A stretch of DNA of 64,000 nucleotides from Porpolomopsis calyptriformis (GCA_951640195.1 OX621164.1:2771098-2835097); one strand, 5' to 3'. Shown: positions 1-13,253, counted from the stretch's first letter. Program-made: numbers and translations. Notes: generated by a model not told the origin, from the letters alone.

Positions 1-2185
1 TGTTGAGCGTCCACCAATGAGACAATTAGCCAGACACCTCACGTGATAGTAAATTCACCTGTATTCCGTTCCCCTGCCCTTGCTAGCGTCGAACCCGAGG
101 CAAAGAAAAGGATCTCCACCTCATTGTCTAGCCCACTCATATAATCTAAGGTTGTGGCAGAGGACCCACCTGTCACACTGGAACTATCGTCACCAATTTC
201 CAACAAAGACAGGGAGCCGAAGGAAGAGTTGAATACTTGGGCCGGCGGGGATCCGGGATCACTAGGACCGACTGCAGGCGAAAATTCGACAGAATCACTT
301 CCGCTGAGGGGTGGCTGCAAAAGCCCGATGGATTTCGCGATACACGACATGACCTCTTCCCGGAGATCAAACTCGTCTCCGGATAACAGTGCAGTCTTTG
401 CGCTTCCAAAGTCCTTGTCACCAAGTCGCGGGATGAAGGGGGTATTGGAGATGCTCAACATGCGAGTAAGGAGGCCATAGGTCTCACTGGTATGAAGATC
501 GCCGGCTTGGACCAGGTGGTGAGACGATTGGCCTCTGAAATGAGTGCGTTTGGCGATGGCAGAAGGAGAGCGGATTGAGAGAGGTCTCTCGTTACGTTTC
601 TGATCAGGCAAAAATGGAGCTTTCGGCGTTGAAGCCACAACGGAAGATGTGACTCGCTCGAATAAGTCGTCCTCGGCGTCAGGAGGACTCTTGCTACCAT
701 CATCAAACCGTTGCCGGAGATATTGTAAACCACCTCCTTCGTAAAATGTGGATGGCAAGGGATGACAAGCAATGTCATTGATAGCCTTCTCAGTCCGAAG
801 AACCTCTGTAGTCAGGCCGAGGTATTTGTGCGCGGCGTTGAAAGTCACCCTGGAGAATCTTGTCAAGATGACTACAATCAAAACGTTGGGAACAATTTGA
901 TGTAAGTAAAAAATTCTCCAAACCTTGAACAATGTGTCCTGTAGCCTTTGGAAAGTTCTTTGTCAGCCTGCTAAAAGCCTCGGCGGGTATGACCGCTAAA
1001 GTCGTGTCTTCAGTCGCCCTTGCCACAATACCATGGTGAACTCTCGTAGGCTGGGAGGAGTGTTCATGATCGATCGAGGGCAACCGAGATGACGTCGATT
1101 TAGAAGCATGCTCAAGAGTATATAGAGACGACACTTTTGTTGGGTGTATCGTTGACGCGGATGAAGCTGAAGACCGTCTAATATGATTTTTCGGCGGGCT
1201 AGAGTGAATATCGAGTTGAGATACATCCGAGTTCGTTCTGGATCGCTTTCGCGCTAGAGCGGGAAGGCCTTCAAGGCTGTCAGTCTCCTTATCAAATTCT
1301 TCCGAAGGTTCGCCGTCCTGCCAGCTCATCTTCACGTCTTCTGTGAACAGGCTGAGAATGGTGAACAGACTGGAGAGCGTCCCCCCGCTGCCGACCTCGT
1401 TCAACAACTGGTATCCATTCATGTTCTCCTCATCCCATGAACCCTTCTGGCCTTCGGTAGTTTGGCCGGTCTGTGTGAAGACCTGGACCATTCCATCCAC
1501 CACGCAATAGAAACTCCTATCCTGATCGAGTGAAATGCTGTCTCCAGCGATAAGCCTCCTGGTCTGCAAGTGCCTCGCGAGCTCGTGGAAGACCTAGTAA
1601 CCACATCGTTAGTTGAATTTATGACCAATCACCGTTTCGCGTACCGGTTTCTCCAAAAAACCAAATACCCGAATTGCTTGAAGAAAGTCGTCAAGGTAGT
1701 TATGAAATGCAGGTGGCGGTTCGGGGACATTCACGTCCGGATGAAGTTCATTGGCGTCAGGCTTGACCAGCGGAGGTTCCCTCAGCTGAGTATAATCATT
1801 CAAGTAACCAAACCGTATCCAGTAATTGAGAGCGAGAGCCGAGAGGGCAAATATTATGGCAAACGACCAAAAATTTAGCTATTTTTGCATAAGGAGTGTA
1901 AGTGAGAGGTCCCAGATGCGTAGTAGAAACTCTTGCCGTCAGGGTCATAGAATACGAAAGAATGGCATAGATGAAACGAGGAAGGGTGATGGTTGCAAAC
2001 GCAATAAGAGCTCTGGCCCATGATAGAAGCCACCCTGTGTTATAAAAGTACCCGTTCTTCAGAATCTATGGTATCCGCAGGATGACATGCTAAAACGCAC
2101 AAATGAACCAAAAGCAAGCCGAAAGCAGAGAAACCAGGGGATGCATGTCGCTATACTCTACAGCTTCGAGTGTCGATTCCACCAT
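1..2185 (-). CDS. NTE1: Lysophospholipase NTE1, N-terminal part (runs off left edge)
   Basis: NTE1 is an ER-membrane serine esterase that deacylates phosphatidylcholine to glycerophosphocholine. Only the N-terminal part lies here; the patatin catalytic domain with its GxSxG serine would be beyond position 1. From the N-terminus I see a start at 2185, a hydrophobic segment around ARALIAFATITLPRFIYA (about 1990-2040), a second one ending ALNYWIRFGYLNDYTQL (about 1790-1860), then the start of the first cyclic-nucleotide-binding-like domain (FGFLEKPVFHELARHL, split by an intron near 1595). The stretch YQLLNEVGSGGTLSSLF is typical of fungal NTE1. A Ser-rich linker and a second nucleotide-binding-like region follow. 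Several short introns interrupt it. The gene lies about 200 bp downstream of the chitin synthase on the same strand. Family assignment is firm; exon joints near the start are inferred. Confidence 0.85.
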
Positions 2186-2385
2186 GATGAGTCCTAGAGG
2201 AACGCGGTAGCTCCGCGCCGGAGCAAGTTCAAAGAGTGTGTTTTACGTAATTTGACATCGATCACAACTTATACTCATTATGGAACTCAAGTCGTTTGAA
2301 AGAAACTGGTTTCTGAGCATGGTATAAAGGACCGTGTGTCGACAGTGAAAATACGCGAAAGGCCTCGGGCCATATAATAGTGGTA

Positions 2386-5300
2386 TCAGAATCCAAACAA
2401 CCTGAAAACTAAATACAAAGTGGAGCAGGCGAAGCGAATCGCTGATAATCCGGCCCTACGAGTGAAAATGTCAACAGGATCCTTTCCTGTAAACTCAAGC
2501 AGAGGAACTCACAATGCGAAGAAGAGGACGGTAAGATACGGGTTGAATGCCTCGTTGTGACTTGTCTGTATATGTTGGTTCACAAAATTCACAAAAAAGG
2601 TGGATGTGAAAACGAGAACCATGATACTGTTGAACAATTCTTATGGTCAGAATGCCGGTTATGTGGAAGACTGCCCGCACAACATACATATTGGTTCCAA
2701 CCCAGGCAATAACAACATTGGTCCGACTGTTACGGTCATGATCAGCTTGTTTCGTGGCAGCATCCCGGTGCTCTTTCTCAGGGGGGGGTTTCATCTTCAG
2801 AGAGGCACGTGCAGCAGACCAAAGCTGGTCAACGTCTTCTCTAGCCGTGGGGAGTTCGACTTCCATGACTTCTTTACCATTTTCGCCTTTTACTTTCTTC
2901 GCCCCACCGAGATCCTTGGCGGAGCCATTGTCTCCTTTGGTACCCCTGAAAACATATTCAACAAGATGGCGAGAAATATGAGATAGAGAAAGGCTACCAG
3001 GTGACGTCGTGGAGATTGCACATGGCATACATCACTAGATATCGAAGGTTAACCAAGCTCCAGTCGAGACGAAAATAAATTTACTCAAGATGTTGACATC
3101 TAAGGTGCGTATAATCAACAAATGACACTGGATATAGCATGGGGTAGATAGACTCACAACTTGGGAGGAGGAACAGGTATTGGAGAAGGGAAGTGAACAT
3201 GTGCCATGGTTCCAAGTGCAAAATCGAACTGAATAGGTATAAGCCGAAAGTAGCCGCGAACGAGATCACAATCTCGCGGAAAGGGGCCCTGGTTTCAAAA
3301 AGCCTGATCCAGATACATTTTGAATGCTGCGATGAGGACAATGTGGCAGTGCACTCACTTGGGAAAATCTTTCCAACCTTTGAGAGTGTGTGGCACTGAT
3401 AGATACACAGTATACCCCGCACAATATAAGGTGATAATGTTGCAGATGCCAAACAAGATGATAGCAATGGCATACATCCATTTGGAACCCTATTGTGCAC
3501 TCGATCAATGCAAAGTCAATGGGAAATGACCATAGACTCACTTGCGGGCGATTACCGAGAGAACACACGGTAACAACGAAAAGGAGGGCGATATAAAGCT
3601 AGAGGATATATATCAAGTTTAGTTGGGTAACAGACGACAGAGGACTGACCTTCAAGAATACTTCAAACACATCTTTTCCTGCTCCAACACTGAGGAAATT
3701 GAAGGCATCCGAACTCGGCGCCGTGGCCGAACCAACGAGCTAGTGTGCGGTACACAGACTGGTCCAGCACACGTAGGAGCACAAAGGATAAATATACTCA
3801 CGAAAAAGAAAGCAAGATAGAAATTGGCAAGGGATGTCCATGTAAAGAATAGCTGGATGCCATTATAGATAAACTCGATCTGTATCACCGATGTCTAAAT
3901 ACAAATGTCACCAAGGAACTCGCGAGATATACCTGTAAGAAGATCTTGCGGAAGAAATTCTGTCCGGAGGTCCAGATCCGGAACCAGAAAAGGGTTGCGT
4001 GGATGGAGGCGAACAGCGAACCGTTCAACCACCGTCGGCGTTGTGAAATGAATTCCGGAATCTGCACACCATCCATATATTAAAGAGAGAAAGAAGTAGA
4101 ATGGTTATCAAACGTACAGAGGTGGGAACGTCAGTTGAGGCTTTAGCGCTTTTTACATACTTCAGACTGGTGAAATGTTAGAAAAAGAAAGCCAGAGAGG
4201 AATTGTCCTTACATCCATCCCTCGTTCTTTTTAGTCACAATTTCGAAACACAAGATTCGATCCTCGGCGAGGTACATATTCCGTTCTATAGAAACCAAGG
4301 CAATCTACATCACGGCAACGGCTGATAGGGGGTTATAATACTGACCGAACAGGCCGGCAGATGATCCCCCAGCATGCATGGTCTCGCCTTTGAAATATGA
4401 AGCGAGTGGGCCTTTACCATCGGGACCATTGAGGAGTGCTCGGTAGCGGTATGCACTGAAAGCACCGGGAAGGACGCTGATGTAACCAAAGACACTCTGA
4501 CAGCCCAACGGGTTATGTGAGTGGATCTTTTTGGAACTACACTGAATGGACGAACCTCCAATGGCTTGTCAAGGATGTTAGACATCTTGTACTAAAAGTA
4601 TATAGTATGGTGAGAGTGAAATATATATCATGTAGGCAAAAGGGCGTACCTCGAAATTTTGTGAAGCAGCCAAAGGACTTGTGAGAAGGAGAGAGCAGCC
4701 TCGTCCTGTGTCTACACAGATCCTGCGGAAACGGTACGCGTTAATAAGATCTTTGTATGAGCAGAAATTAATTTCGCTTACTCCCCGCATGCTCCTCCGA
4801 CATTGGAATGGTTATCGAAACCTTGGGAAGAGGAAATGAGCAACATTCACCATTACAGACGAAGAAATTGGTCACATTTCCAAAGTTCATAAATAGAAGT
4901 TCCTGTAGGCTTTGTGCCGACGTCCAAAAGGACGCACACTTGGATAATGATGAGTTTAGGGTATTGATAGTTCAATCAACCGGCTCACCGTTGGGCTGAA
5001 TCAATGGGGCAAAAGCGTTGAAGAACCAGCGATGGCTGTTGAGTTTCTTCTTGTTTTGCTCTTTCAAGCAAAACAAGATTTGGACGGGACAGGATCCCAT
5101 GGATACTTCCCCGGTGTCGGTGACAACGACGCTGGAGGTATACCTGTTGCGGTGGAAGATATGGGTGTGAATGAGAAGGTGAGAGATGGGGAGAAACCGA
5201 CTCGAAGATGTGGGCGGTTACGTCTTTGCCACCCACGGAATCCTTGGCCAAGCCTTCTTGGTAGCAACCCATCTGTTCAGTGGATATCAGGCGGAAGGCT

Positions 5301-6105
5301 GCAGAGAGACAGGAAAAGGAAGGACTGACGAGACTGAGAACTTGGAGTGTCCGCTTGTTTACCTTACTCCTCCCGTCGGAAACGACGCAGACGACGACTT
5401 TCTTCCATCCCTCAGAACCCCACATCTTGGATCGGTTACGACCGCACAAGTGGGCGATGTTTTTGATGACACTGGGGAGGAGTGGGATCAATGTAGGGCC
5501 ACTCTAAACAAAAAGGGGACAGACGAATTCATGGTGCGAACGAAAAGGACTTCGTCTTCGTTGTACATTGTCATTACGATGAAGAGTTCGGTCTTGCGAC
5601 CGTAGAGATAGGGTCGGAGGGAGTATTTAGAGGACATGAAATAGTCGGGGTCACAGGTGGCAGCGGTGTATCGCAACTTTGTCATTTCCTCGACGTCGCT
5701 CATATTCTGTGGGACAATGTGACTTGGGACGAGCATGTCGAGGACGAGGTTTCCGTGCTGCAACTCGACCTGGCGGACGGACCTGCGTTTCATGAGTTGG
5801 TCCCTGGCGACGGAGTATCCTGTGGGAGTTTGATCCCTGTACATCCCGGGAGGATAGTTGGCGGTGTGGTGGAAAGGCATGGCTGGTACGGGGGGAGGGT
5901 TGTGGACGCCGACTTGGTTCATCTCATAGGGATTAAGGTGGACCTGAGAACCAGTGTAGTTACTCTGGTAGGATTTGGTCTCCCAGTTGGCGTCGTATTC
6001 GTTGTAGAGATTCTGGGAAGGATAGTCGGAAGATTGTGTGTACTGGGGAGCCTGGGTGTACTGAGGACGCTGTTGTTGTGGGCCATAGTTCTGACGATAA
6101 GCCAT
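2386..6105 (-). CDS. Chitin synthase, division I (class I-III type)
   Basis: Plasma-membrane glycosyltransferase (GT2) that polymerises UDP-GlcNAc into chitin for the cell wall. The Tyr/Gln/Asn-rich N-terminus ([15 protein letters not shown]) leads to the chitin synthase N domain ([19 protein letters not shown]). The GT2 core begins at [17 protein letters not shown] (about 5520-5590). Further core motifs are [12 protein letters not shown] (near 4950), [12 protein letters not shown] (near 4250) and the QRRRWLNGS signature (near 4020) that binds the growing chain. Several membrane segments follow. The end is reconstructed across a final intron (GTGAGT donor at 2513) as [18 protein letters not shown] followed by TGA at 2386-2388, matching the usual C-terminus of the family. 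About ten introns, so roughly 890 residues. The motif order resembles class III, but I did not resolve the class. It shares a 1.1-kb upstream region with casein kinase 1. Confidence 0.92.
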
Positions 6106-7196
6106 TTTGAGGTATTGCAGCGAGAGGTCAAGGGAATGGATGGCCTGTTCTAGACAGAAGACCTAAAAGAGAGAGAGTGGAGGATAAGGAGAGAGCGGTG
6201 GTTATGATCAGATTGATCCTGGTTGTTGCCGAGAGCGACTTTCAGGTCCCACACTACACATGATCTGTATTTATTATATCTTTCTTTGCTTTCCACCTTT
6301 TTAACTTGCATTGGTTTTTTGCCAGGTCATTTTCATTTTGGCATTGTGTAAGAAAAAGTATGACAAGCACTGTAAAAAACATGACAAAAAAATCAAGCCA
6401 AGACATTTTGTCCACCATAATCTTGTCTTTTGAATTCAAACATACATGCTAGTTATTTACTTTGTTTATGGCTTTTGGTGACATGAGTTTTGTGATTGGT
6501 GAGTTGAGTTGGAGGTTTTCTTGTCGTGCTTGGGTTACATGATCTTGTCATGGGGTTATACACTCTAAATAGAACTTTCTGCCTGTTCAAAATCCAGAGC
6601 AAACATCTTTTCAAATTACCCGTAAAAATACAGCATGAAATAGTACCACATTGAATCGGCGAGGCATAGATCCGATGACAAGCTTTCCTTCACCACTAGT
6701 CGCGCTGATTCGGCTGTGTTTCAACTCTTCCCACGCCCTTCTCACTCAGCTCCCTGTCACAATCCGTCTGTTCGCCCCTTCTCCCTCCCTTCCACTCACC
6801 TCAATCCCCCTCCCCTCTAATTTTTTACCCAATTCATCCTTTCTTTCCCGTAAGTTTTTCCTTCTTTTCTCTTCCCTTTGTTTTCCCTTTTCTTCCGCCT
6901 ATGATCTCAATCGTCTCATCTTCATCTCGGGCGCCTCGCTGATGCCTCCCATCGCTCCCTGGGTTGGCCATCTCACCACAGAATGTGGCCACACCCTCCT
7001 CGGCTCAGCCTTGCCGGACACAGTTCTCGCCCACCTGCCACGTCTCTCTCCTGACTCCGCCGGCCGTCATCTTTACGTGTACTCACAACATCTGATCCAC
7101 ACCCCCACCTGCCCTTTGCCCATTCTTTATTTCTCTCATCTCACCCACCTGTCCTCTCCTCTCACATCCTTCATCTTCTCTAGATAACCCTCTTCG
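6106..7196. promoter_or_regulatory. Divergent upstream region between chitin synthase and casein kinase 1
   Basis: No convincing gene. The right half (about 6740-7190) is strongly C/T-rich on the plus strand, as is common just upstream of highly expressed basidiomycete genes, and leads into the casein kinase start at 7197. The left half is AT-rich. It must contain both promoters, since the two genes are transcribed away from each other. A 178-codon reading frame at 6651-7187 lies entirely in this pyrimidine-rich leader and looks like chance. Confidence 0.6.
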
Positions 7197-8451
7197 ATGG
7201 CGGACACCGCAGCCCACAGACTCGACCTTAGGGTGGGTGGAAAGTATAGGCTTGGGAAAAAGATCGGCTCCGGTTCCTTTGGTGGGTGCTATTTCCATTT
7301 CTCTCATCTTCATTAACGGAATTCCCCTCCCAGGCGACATCTATCTCGGCATCAACATCATTTCTGGCGAGGAAGTCGCCATCAAACTGGAATCAGTCAA
7401 AGCCAAGCATCCACAATTGGAATACGAATCCAAAGTTTACAAGACTCTCGCCGGCGGTGTTGGCGTGCCCTTCGTCCGCTGGTTCGGGACCGAATGTGAC
7501 TACAATGCAATGGTCCTAGACCTTCTTGGTCCTTCCCTCGAGGACCTCTTCAATTTCTGCAACCGTAAATTCGGCCTCAAGACAGTCCTACTCCTTGCCG
7601 ATCAACTCGTAAGCACCCTTCTTCCTCGCTCTCACTTCATCCTAATATCTCATCTCCTAGATTTCTCGCATCGAATACATCCACTCCCGCAATTTCATCC
7701 ACAGAGACATCAAGCCCGACAATTTCCTCATGGGCATCGGAAAGCGTGGCAATCAAGTGAATGTCATCGACTTCGGTCTCGCCAAGAAGTTCAGGGATCC
7801 AAAGACCCACCTCCATATCCCCTACAGAGAGAACAAGAACCTGACGGGCACCGCTCGTTACACCTCAATCAACACCCACCTCGGCGTCGAACAAGCTCGC
7901 CGAGATGATCTCGAATCTCTTGCTTACGTTCTTATGTACTTCCTCAGAGGTGCCCTCCCCTGGCAAGGTCTTAAAGCCGCTACCAAGAAACAAAAGTACG
8001 ATCGTATCATGGAGAAGAAGATGACCACTCCTACCGACCTTCTCTGCCGCGGGTTCCCGAATGAGTTTGGGATTTTCTTGAATTACACTCGCGCTCTTCG
8101 CTTTGACGATAAGCCAGACTACTCTTATCTTCGCAAGCTCTTCCGAGACCTCTTCGTCCGCGAGGGATTCCAATACGACTACGTCTTTGATTGGAGTGTC
8201 CAGAGGGGCACCCAAGACGATAACGCCGCCGGATCCAGCGCCAAACCCTCTGGTAGGAGGAAAGTAGTGCAAGAGGATGAAGAACAGCACAGAGCCAGTG
8301 ATAGAATGTAAGTATTTGCCTTTGGCAAGAAGATACAAGTCACTGATCTCTCTCCAGGCTTCGCTCTCACACTCGCCAGGCCCAGCAGGGTGCCTCGGGA
8401 GTCATGGGGCAACAGCGCGGCGCAAGGGGGCGAGAAGGCGAGCTCTGGTAA
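7197..8451 (+). CDS. Casein kinase 1 (CK1 delta/epsilon, Hrr25-like)
   Basis: Ser/Thr kinase acting in DNA repair, vesicle traffic, ribosome maturation and circadian-type control in fungi. Exons 7197-7281, 7334-7608, 7661-8307 and 8358-8451 join to 366 residues with an unbroken frame. Visible motifs: Gly-rich loop [13 protein letters not shown] split by intron 1; ATP lysine in [18 protein letters not shown] catalytic loop; DFGLAKKF; the CK1-specific [19 protein letters not shown]; and [19 protein letters not shown]. The tail is short and ends with a small Arg/Gly-rich stretch rather than the Cys-Cys palmitoylation motif of Yck proteins, so it is the Hrr25/CK1-delta type. The start follows the CT-rich leader and matches the family N-terminus ([15 protein letters not shown]). 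Confidence 0.95.
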
Positions 8452-9471
8452 AGAGTTGGAGGATTAGATCCTTCATTTCGCTTCCAGCGTCCCGAGGATC
8501 AGTGGTGTTGGCACCCTCTTTTTGGCTCGTCGGTCTTTGTGTGGTAGTCCTCGGGTGTTGTAGCCTGTTTCGAAACAAGATTGCGTGGGTGGGGCTGAAG
8601 GGGGCGGGGGGGGGGAGTGTGAAGAGGAAAGGATATAATGGTGAGGGCACGCCCGTTATGCGTGACGTTCAGGCGGCTCTTCGTATCGACACCCATCAGC
8701 GCCTCTCTTTACTCCTTCGTCGCCCGTCAAGGCCATCGTTTTGTCTCGGCAATTGAAGTCGGCTTTCTGAACGACTTGGTCACAGATAATCATCACACCA
8801 CCATTGCGCAATCACTTCCATCTATCTAACACGGACGCTTTTTCTTTTCACGTCATCCCTGGACCCCTTTAGAGGAAGAGAAGGGATGACCGTCAATTTC
8901 CTCCTGTTTACGATCACATCACACACATTCTGCGCCCGTTCTCCTGTCGCTGTACTTTTTTTTTTTTTTTTTTTGCCTTTTAGTGCCCATCCCACTCCTG
9001 TGCCGTAATCATCGCTTTGCCCTTCCGTCAGCTTCCATCCTATTATCCTACACACATTCTTTATCCTTCCGCGCTATCCTTACCCTCACTCTGCGATTTT
9101 TTTAAATCCTCCCCTCCTCCACCTTTTACAGTCTGCAGGACGTGTCCAGACCTTGTCTAAGGGTGTGTGGAATGGGAGAGGGCTTTAGGTGGTTGGATCG
9201 TTTGTGTTTGGAAGGAGAGATTGAGGAGGGGAAAGTGGCTGGCTTACAAAATTCACGTAATCGATTGCTCAAGCTGAAGAACTGGTTCCACAATACCGCA
9301 CCTCACGAATATTATCTTCTCTCTCAAATCCCTAAACGAATAAAAAGAATATTAGTGCATCGATCATTATGTACAGTAGTATCCTGGCACTCGGGGCTTT
9401 GTAGCCTACCGCGTACCTAAATATACGTGTTAAAGTGAAGAGTCGAGGACAGCACTGGCAACACGCCTCTG
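8452..9471. other. Intergenic region and CK1 3' flank
   Basis: About 1 kb without a supportable gene. It contains the 3' untranslated region of casein kinase 1, a run of 19 T at 8956-8974 and CT-rich sequence near 9060-9130. Reading frames here (for example 9142-9420) have no family resemblance and no intron logic. Confidence 0.5.
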
Positions 9472-9780
9472 CTATGTGGAGTCTCCCACCAGGGGCTGAG
9501 CCCGCCAAAAATGCGAGATGGGTATCAACTCCTCACCGTTCTCGGTGATTGTGAGTTGTCTAAGAGAATCTTTATCGAGATCAAAGAATAGGAAAGTGAG
9601 CTGCAATGTTTATGCTGGACTCGGGATGTAGTCACCTTCAGGTCTCTGGCATCGAGGGTGCTGAGCATGTTCTTCTGGCCCTTCCAGTCGATAGCCACCT
9701 ACACTTCAAATATTGTATCATCGAGACGAGTTGCGTCTTCGCTAGAATACAGCCTGTGGGGTTTGGGAAGACGTAGCCAT
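9472..9780 (-). CDS. Small uncharacterised protein, about 73 residues
   Basis: I do not recognise this protein. On the minus strand an ATG at 9780 opens a 10-codon exon (MATSSQTPQA). A GT...AG intron of about 52 nt follows, then a 21-codon exon (VAIDWKGQKNMLSTLDARDL), a short 35-nt intron, and a last exon (LTFLFFDLDKDSLRQLTITE and on) ending in TAG at 9472-9474. All joins keep the frame at phase 0. The residue mix is normal for a folded acidic soluble protein, with no membrane segment. It is divergent from SEC21, with only 103 bp between the start codons. The 35-nt intron is short and is the weakest part of the model. Confidence 0.5.
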
Positions 9781-9883
9781 GCTTAGATTAGGAATTCGAA
9801 TGCGTGATTGGATGTTGTGACTCTCAAAACTTACACACACCCAAGAAACACGTCGAGTTGATTTTGCGGCTAGGCCCCTCGAA
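9781..9883. promoter_or_regulatory. Short bidirectional promoter, small gene / SEC21
   Basis: Only 103 bp separate the start of the small minus-strand gene (9780) from the SEC21 start (9884). Both promoters and both 5' leaders must share this space or reach into the opposite gene. No TATA-like box is obvious. Confidence 0.4.
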
Positions 9884-12800
9884 ATGGCATTCACGATGGC
9901 CTTTCCCTCAAAGAAGGAGGAGGAGAGCGGGCTTAGCTCGTATTATAACAACAAAACCACCATCATTCAGGAGGCTCGCGTCTTCAATGAATCGCCAATA
10001 AGTCCCCGGAAATGCAGAGCGCTTCTGACCCGGGTGGTTTACTTGTTATACATTGGTGAAACCCTCGGAACACAAGAGGCGACGACGCTGTTCTTTGGAA
10101 CAACGAAATTGTTTCAGCACAAAGATGCAAGTCCTCCCCATTCTCTTGCGACATAGCCTGAAGGTTACCTTTTCCTGCAGAGTGCGTTGCGGCAAATGGT
10201 CTATCTAGCCATCAAAGAACTCGCGACCACTGCCGAGGACGTGATAATGGTGACCAGCAGCATTATGAAGGACATGCAGCCCAATTCCGAAGTTATCTAC
10301 AGACCCAACGCCATTCGGGCGCTCTGCAGGATTGTAGACGTACGCACACATTCTCTTTTCTTTCTCGCGACAAGATCAGACCAAGTCTAAAATTATTACA
10401 AGCCGTCTATGGCGCAAGGTGTGGAACGATTCTTCAAGGCCGCCATCGTCGATCGCAATCCCTCAATCTCATCAGCCGCGCTCGTCTCTTCCTATCACCT
10501 CTTCCCCGTAGCAAAAGATGTGGTCAAACGCTGGGTGAACGAGGCCCAGGAAGCCGTCAGCGCGAAATCTGGCTCGTCTTTCTTTGGCGCCAACACTGGA
10601 GGCTCTTACCTGGGTTTTGGGACATCGTCGCCCGCCCATAGCGGGCAACAAACTATTCCATCAACCAGCTATATCACACAATATCATGCTCTCGGCCTCC
10701 TTTACTTTATCCGTCAGCAGGATCGAATGGCTGTGACCAAGATGATTCAGCAGCTTGGTGGGGGCAAATCAGGTGCTGGAACAACTTTGAAAAATCCAAT
10801 GGCCTTGTGCATGCTTATCCGATATGCTGCAAAAGTAATGGAAGAAGATCCAAAGTAGGTTTTTTCGATATGCCTTGGTTTATTTAACAGTGATGTTTTT
10901 TTTTTTCCCTTTCCTTCAGCGTTCAAAAGCAGATGCTTGATTTGCTAGAAGGTTGGTTAAGGCACAAAAGTGACATGGTGAACTTTGAAGCTGCACGGGC
11001 CATTTGCGAAACGAAAGGTGTTACCTCGGCGTATTTGTCTAGATCAATAGCAGGTCAGGGCAAATATCTCTCGTTTTCGTTACAGGTTTTTTTTTTAATT
11101 TCCTCTAGTCTTGCAACTGTTCCTGTCATCACCGAAACCTGTGCTGAAATTTGCCGCCACTCGTACCCTGGCCGCTCTTGCACTTTTGCATCCGAGCAGC
11201 GTAGCCACTTGCAATGTAGATCTAGAAGGCTTGATTTCCGACCCCAACAGAAGCGTTGCTACTTATGCGATTACAACGCTTCTCAAAGTTTGTCCTTTTT
11301 TCGTCTTTATTGATCATTGACACTCAGCTAAGGTAAAACAATCTAGACTGGTAATGAGGCTTCCGTGGACCGCCTCATCAAACAAATCACTGGTTTCATG
11401 ACCGAGATCAGCGACGAATTCAAAGTTATCATCGTTGACGCCGTCCGATCCCTGTGCCTGAAATTTCCTACCAAGCATGTGTCTATGCTCACTTTCCTCT
11501 CCGGCGTCCTCCGTGACGAAGGTGGCTATGACTTCAAGCGCGCTGTCGTTGAGGCCATTTTCGACATGATAAAGTTTATCGGAGAATGTAAAGAACAGGC
11601 TTTGTCGCATCTGTGTGAGTTCATCGAAGACTGCGAATTTACGAAGCTCTCGGTTCGGATACTTCACCTGCTTGGGATAGAGGGACCCAACTCGCCGCAG
11701 CCGACGAAATACATCCGCTTCATCTACAATCGTGTCGTGCTGGAAAATGCCACTGTCAGGGCTGCCGCTGTGTCCAGCATGGCGAAGTTTGGTGTTAATG
11801 CGACAGATGCTGGTCTTCGGAGGAGTATTGGCGTACTCCTCAACCGGTCGGTTTTGACTACATATCACTGCTTTCAAGATTAACGCCCATTCTGTTGCAG
11901 TTGTCTGGAGGACGTTGATGACGAAGTCCGTGATCGCGCCGCGTTGTATCTCGAGACATTCAAAGACCGGCCTCTGGCAAATGCTTATATAAACGAAGGT
12001 CAGCTTTCCTCAGGATGCCTTGAAAGCTTCCGGTTTTTGAAGAATCTTTTGAAGAATCGGTGTTTTCATTGGCTGCTCTTGAATCCAAGCTCGTTGCTTA
12101 CGTGAGGGATCCGGAGGCGACACAAAACGCTTTCGATCTATCATCTGTACCCAAAATTAGCCGCGCGCAAGCGGCTCAGGACGCCGCCCGTGAGTGATCT
12201 GTTTCACTTATCTATAGCTCCTGGTGTTAAAATTTTTTACAGGTCCAAGCACACTGGAGACGATAGGTGTTCCCGCATTGAAAAAGACGTCAGCTTCACC
12301 ACCTCCGCCTTCAGCTGCCGAAGCACGATCTACATATGCGGCTCAACTTGCCGATGTTCCAGAACTCTCGGCTTATGGCCCTGTGGTCAACAGCAGCTCA
12401 AAACTTACGCAACTGACAGAGAGCGAGACCGAATACCAAGTGACTTGCGTCAAACATATTTTCAAGGAGCATATTGTGTTCCAGGTGAGAAACAGCGCGT
12501 TCTCTCTTTACAAGTCCTTACGAAGACGATTCAAGTTCAATGTCTCAAACACTCTGCCTGACACAGTCCTTGAACAAGTTTCGGTTATCATGCAGCCTCA
12601 GAATGAGTGTAAGTTGACGGAAGATTTTATTATCCCCGTGCCAGCCATCACGGCTTCAACGTCACCAAGCATCGTCTACGTGTCATTCACGCGTGACACG
12701 CCAGAAGAATATGTACTGGCCTCGTTCCAATGCGGCCTGAAATTCATCAGCAAGGAGCTTGACCCTTCGACAGGGCAACCGGAAGAGGAAGGCTACGAAG

Positions 12801-13253
12801 ACGAGTATCAACTGGAAGAGGTGGAGGTTAGTGCCGGGAGCGACTACATCGTTCCCAGTTACGCGGCGTTTGCGTCGGAGTGGGATCGGCTTCGGATGGG
12901 TGCTAGTGCGACGGAGACATTTGCGTTATCGGCGATGGAAAGCCTGCAAGGTCAGAGTTGTCAAAACTAATCATTACCCGTCGATGGTGTATTAACACGC
13001 GACCGCGGCCGCAGCTGCATGTGATTCGATCATCGAGGTTCTTAACATGGATGCACTCGGTGGATCGCAGACACCGGCTTCTACGTCGGTGCACACACTT
13101 CAGTTATCCGGCTTGGTTACTGGTGGGGGAGGGAAGGTGCTCGTGCGATGTCGCATGACTTTTTCCAAGGGGCAAGGTGTAACATTGGAACTCACCGTTA
13201 GAGCCGAGAGACAGGAAGCTTGCGACCTTGTTCTTGCCGCCGTCGGGGGTTGA
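9884..13253 (+). CDS. SEC21: Coatomer subunit gamma (COPI)
   Basis: Large adaptor-like subunit of the COPI coat that buds Golgi-to-ER vesicles. The N-terminal trunk has HEAT-type repeats: [20 protein letters not shown], then [28 protein letters not shown] and [12 protein letters not shown]. The linker contains [10 protein letters not shown]. The C-terminal appendage domain starts near 12440 ([17 protein letters not shown]) and ends LVLAAVGG with TGA at 13251-13253. Introns are numerous. The one at 12000 must use the acceptor after TTTTTGAAG (giving [13 protein letters not shown]) to keep frame. A 51-nt stop-free intron (12484-12534) sits between IVFQ and FNVSNTLPD and would look like coding sequence if not spliced. 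A second in-frame ATG at 9896 is an alternative start. Product identity is secure. Confidence 0.93.

Noticed and set aside
5719..6153. 144-codon plus-strand frame opposite the chitin synthase first exon
   Set aside because: Mirror of a real exon on the other strand; no independent signal.
6651..7187. 178-codon plus-strand frame upstream of casein kinase 1
   Set aside because: Composition is only the CT-rich leader read as Leu/Ser/Pro/Phe; no domain, and it ends just before the real start.
8956..8974. Long T run as a terminator or transposon tail
   Set aside because: No target-site duplication or element sequence; a simple homopolymer in a 3' flank.
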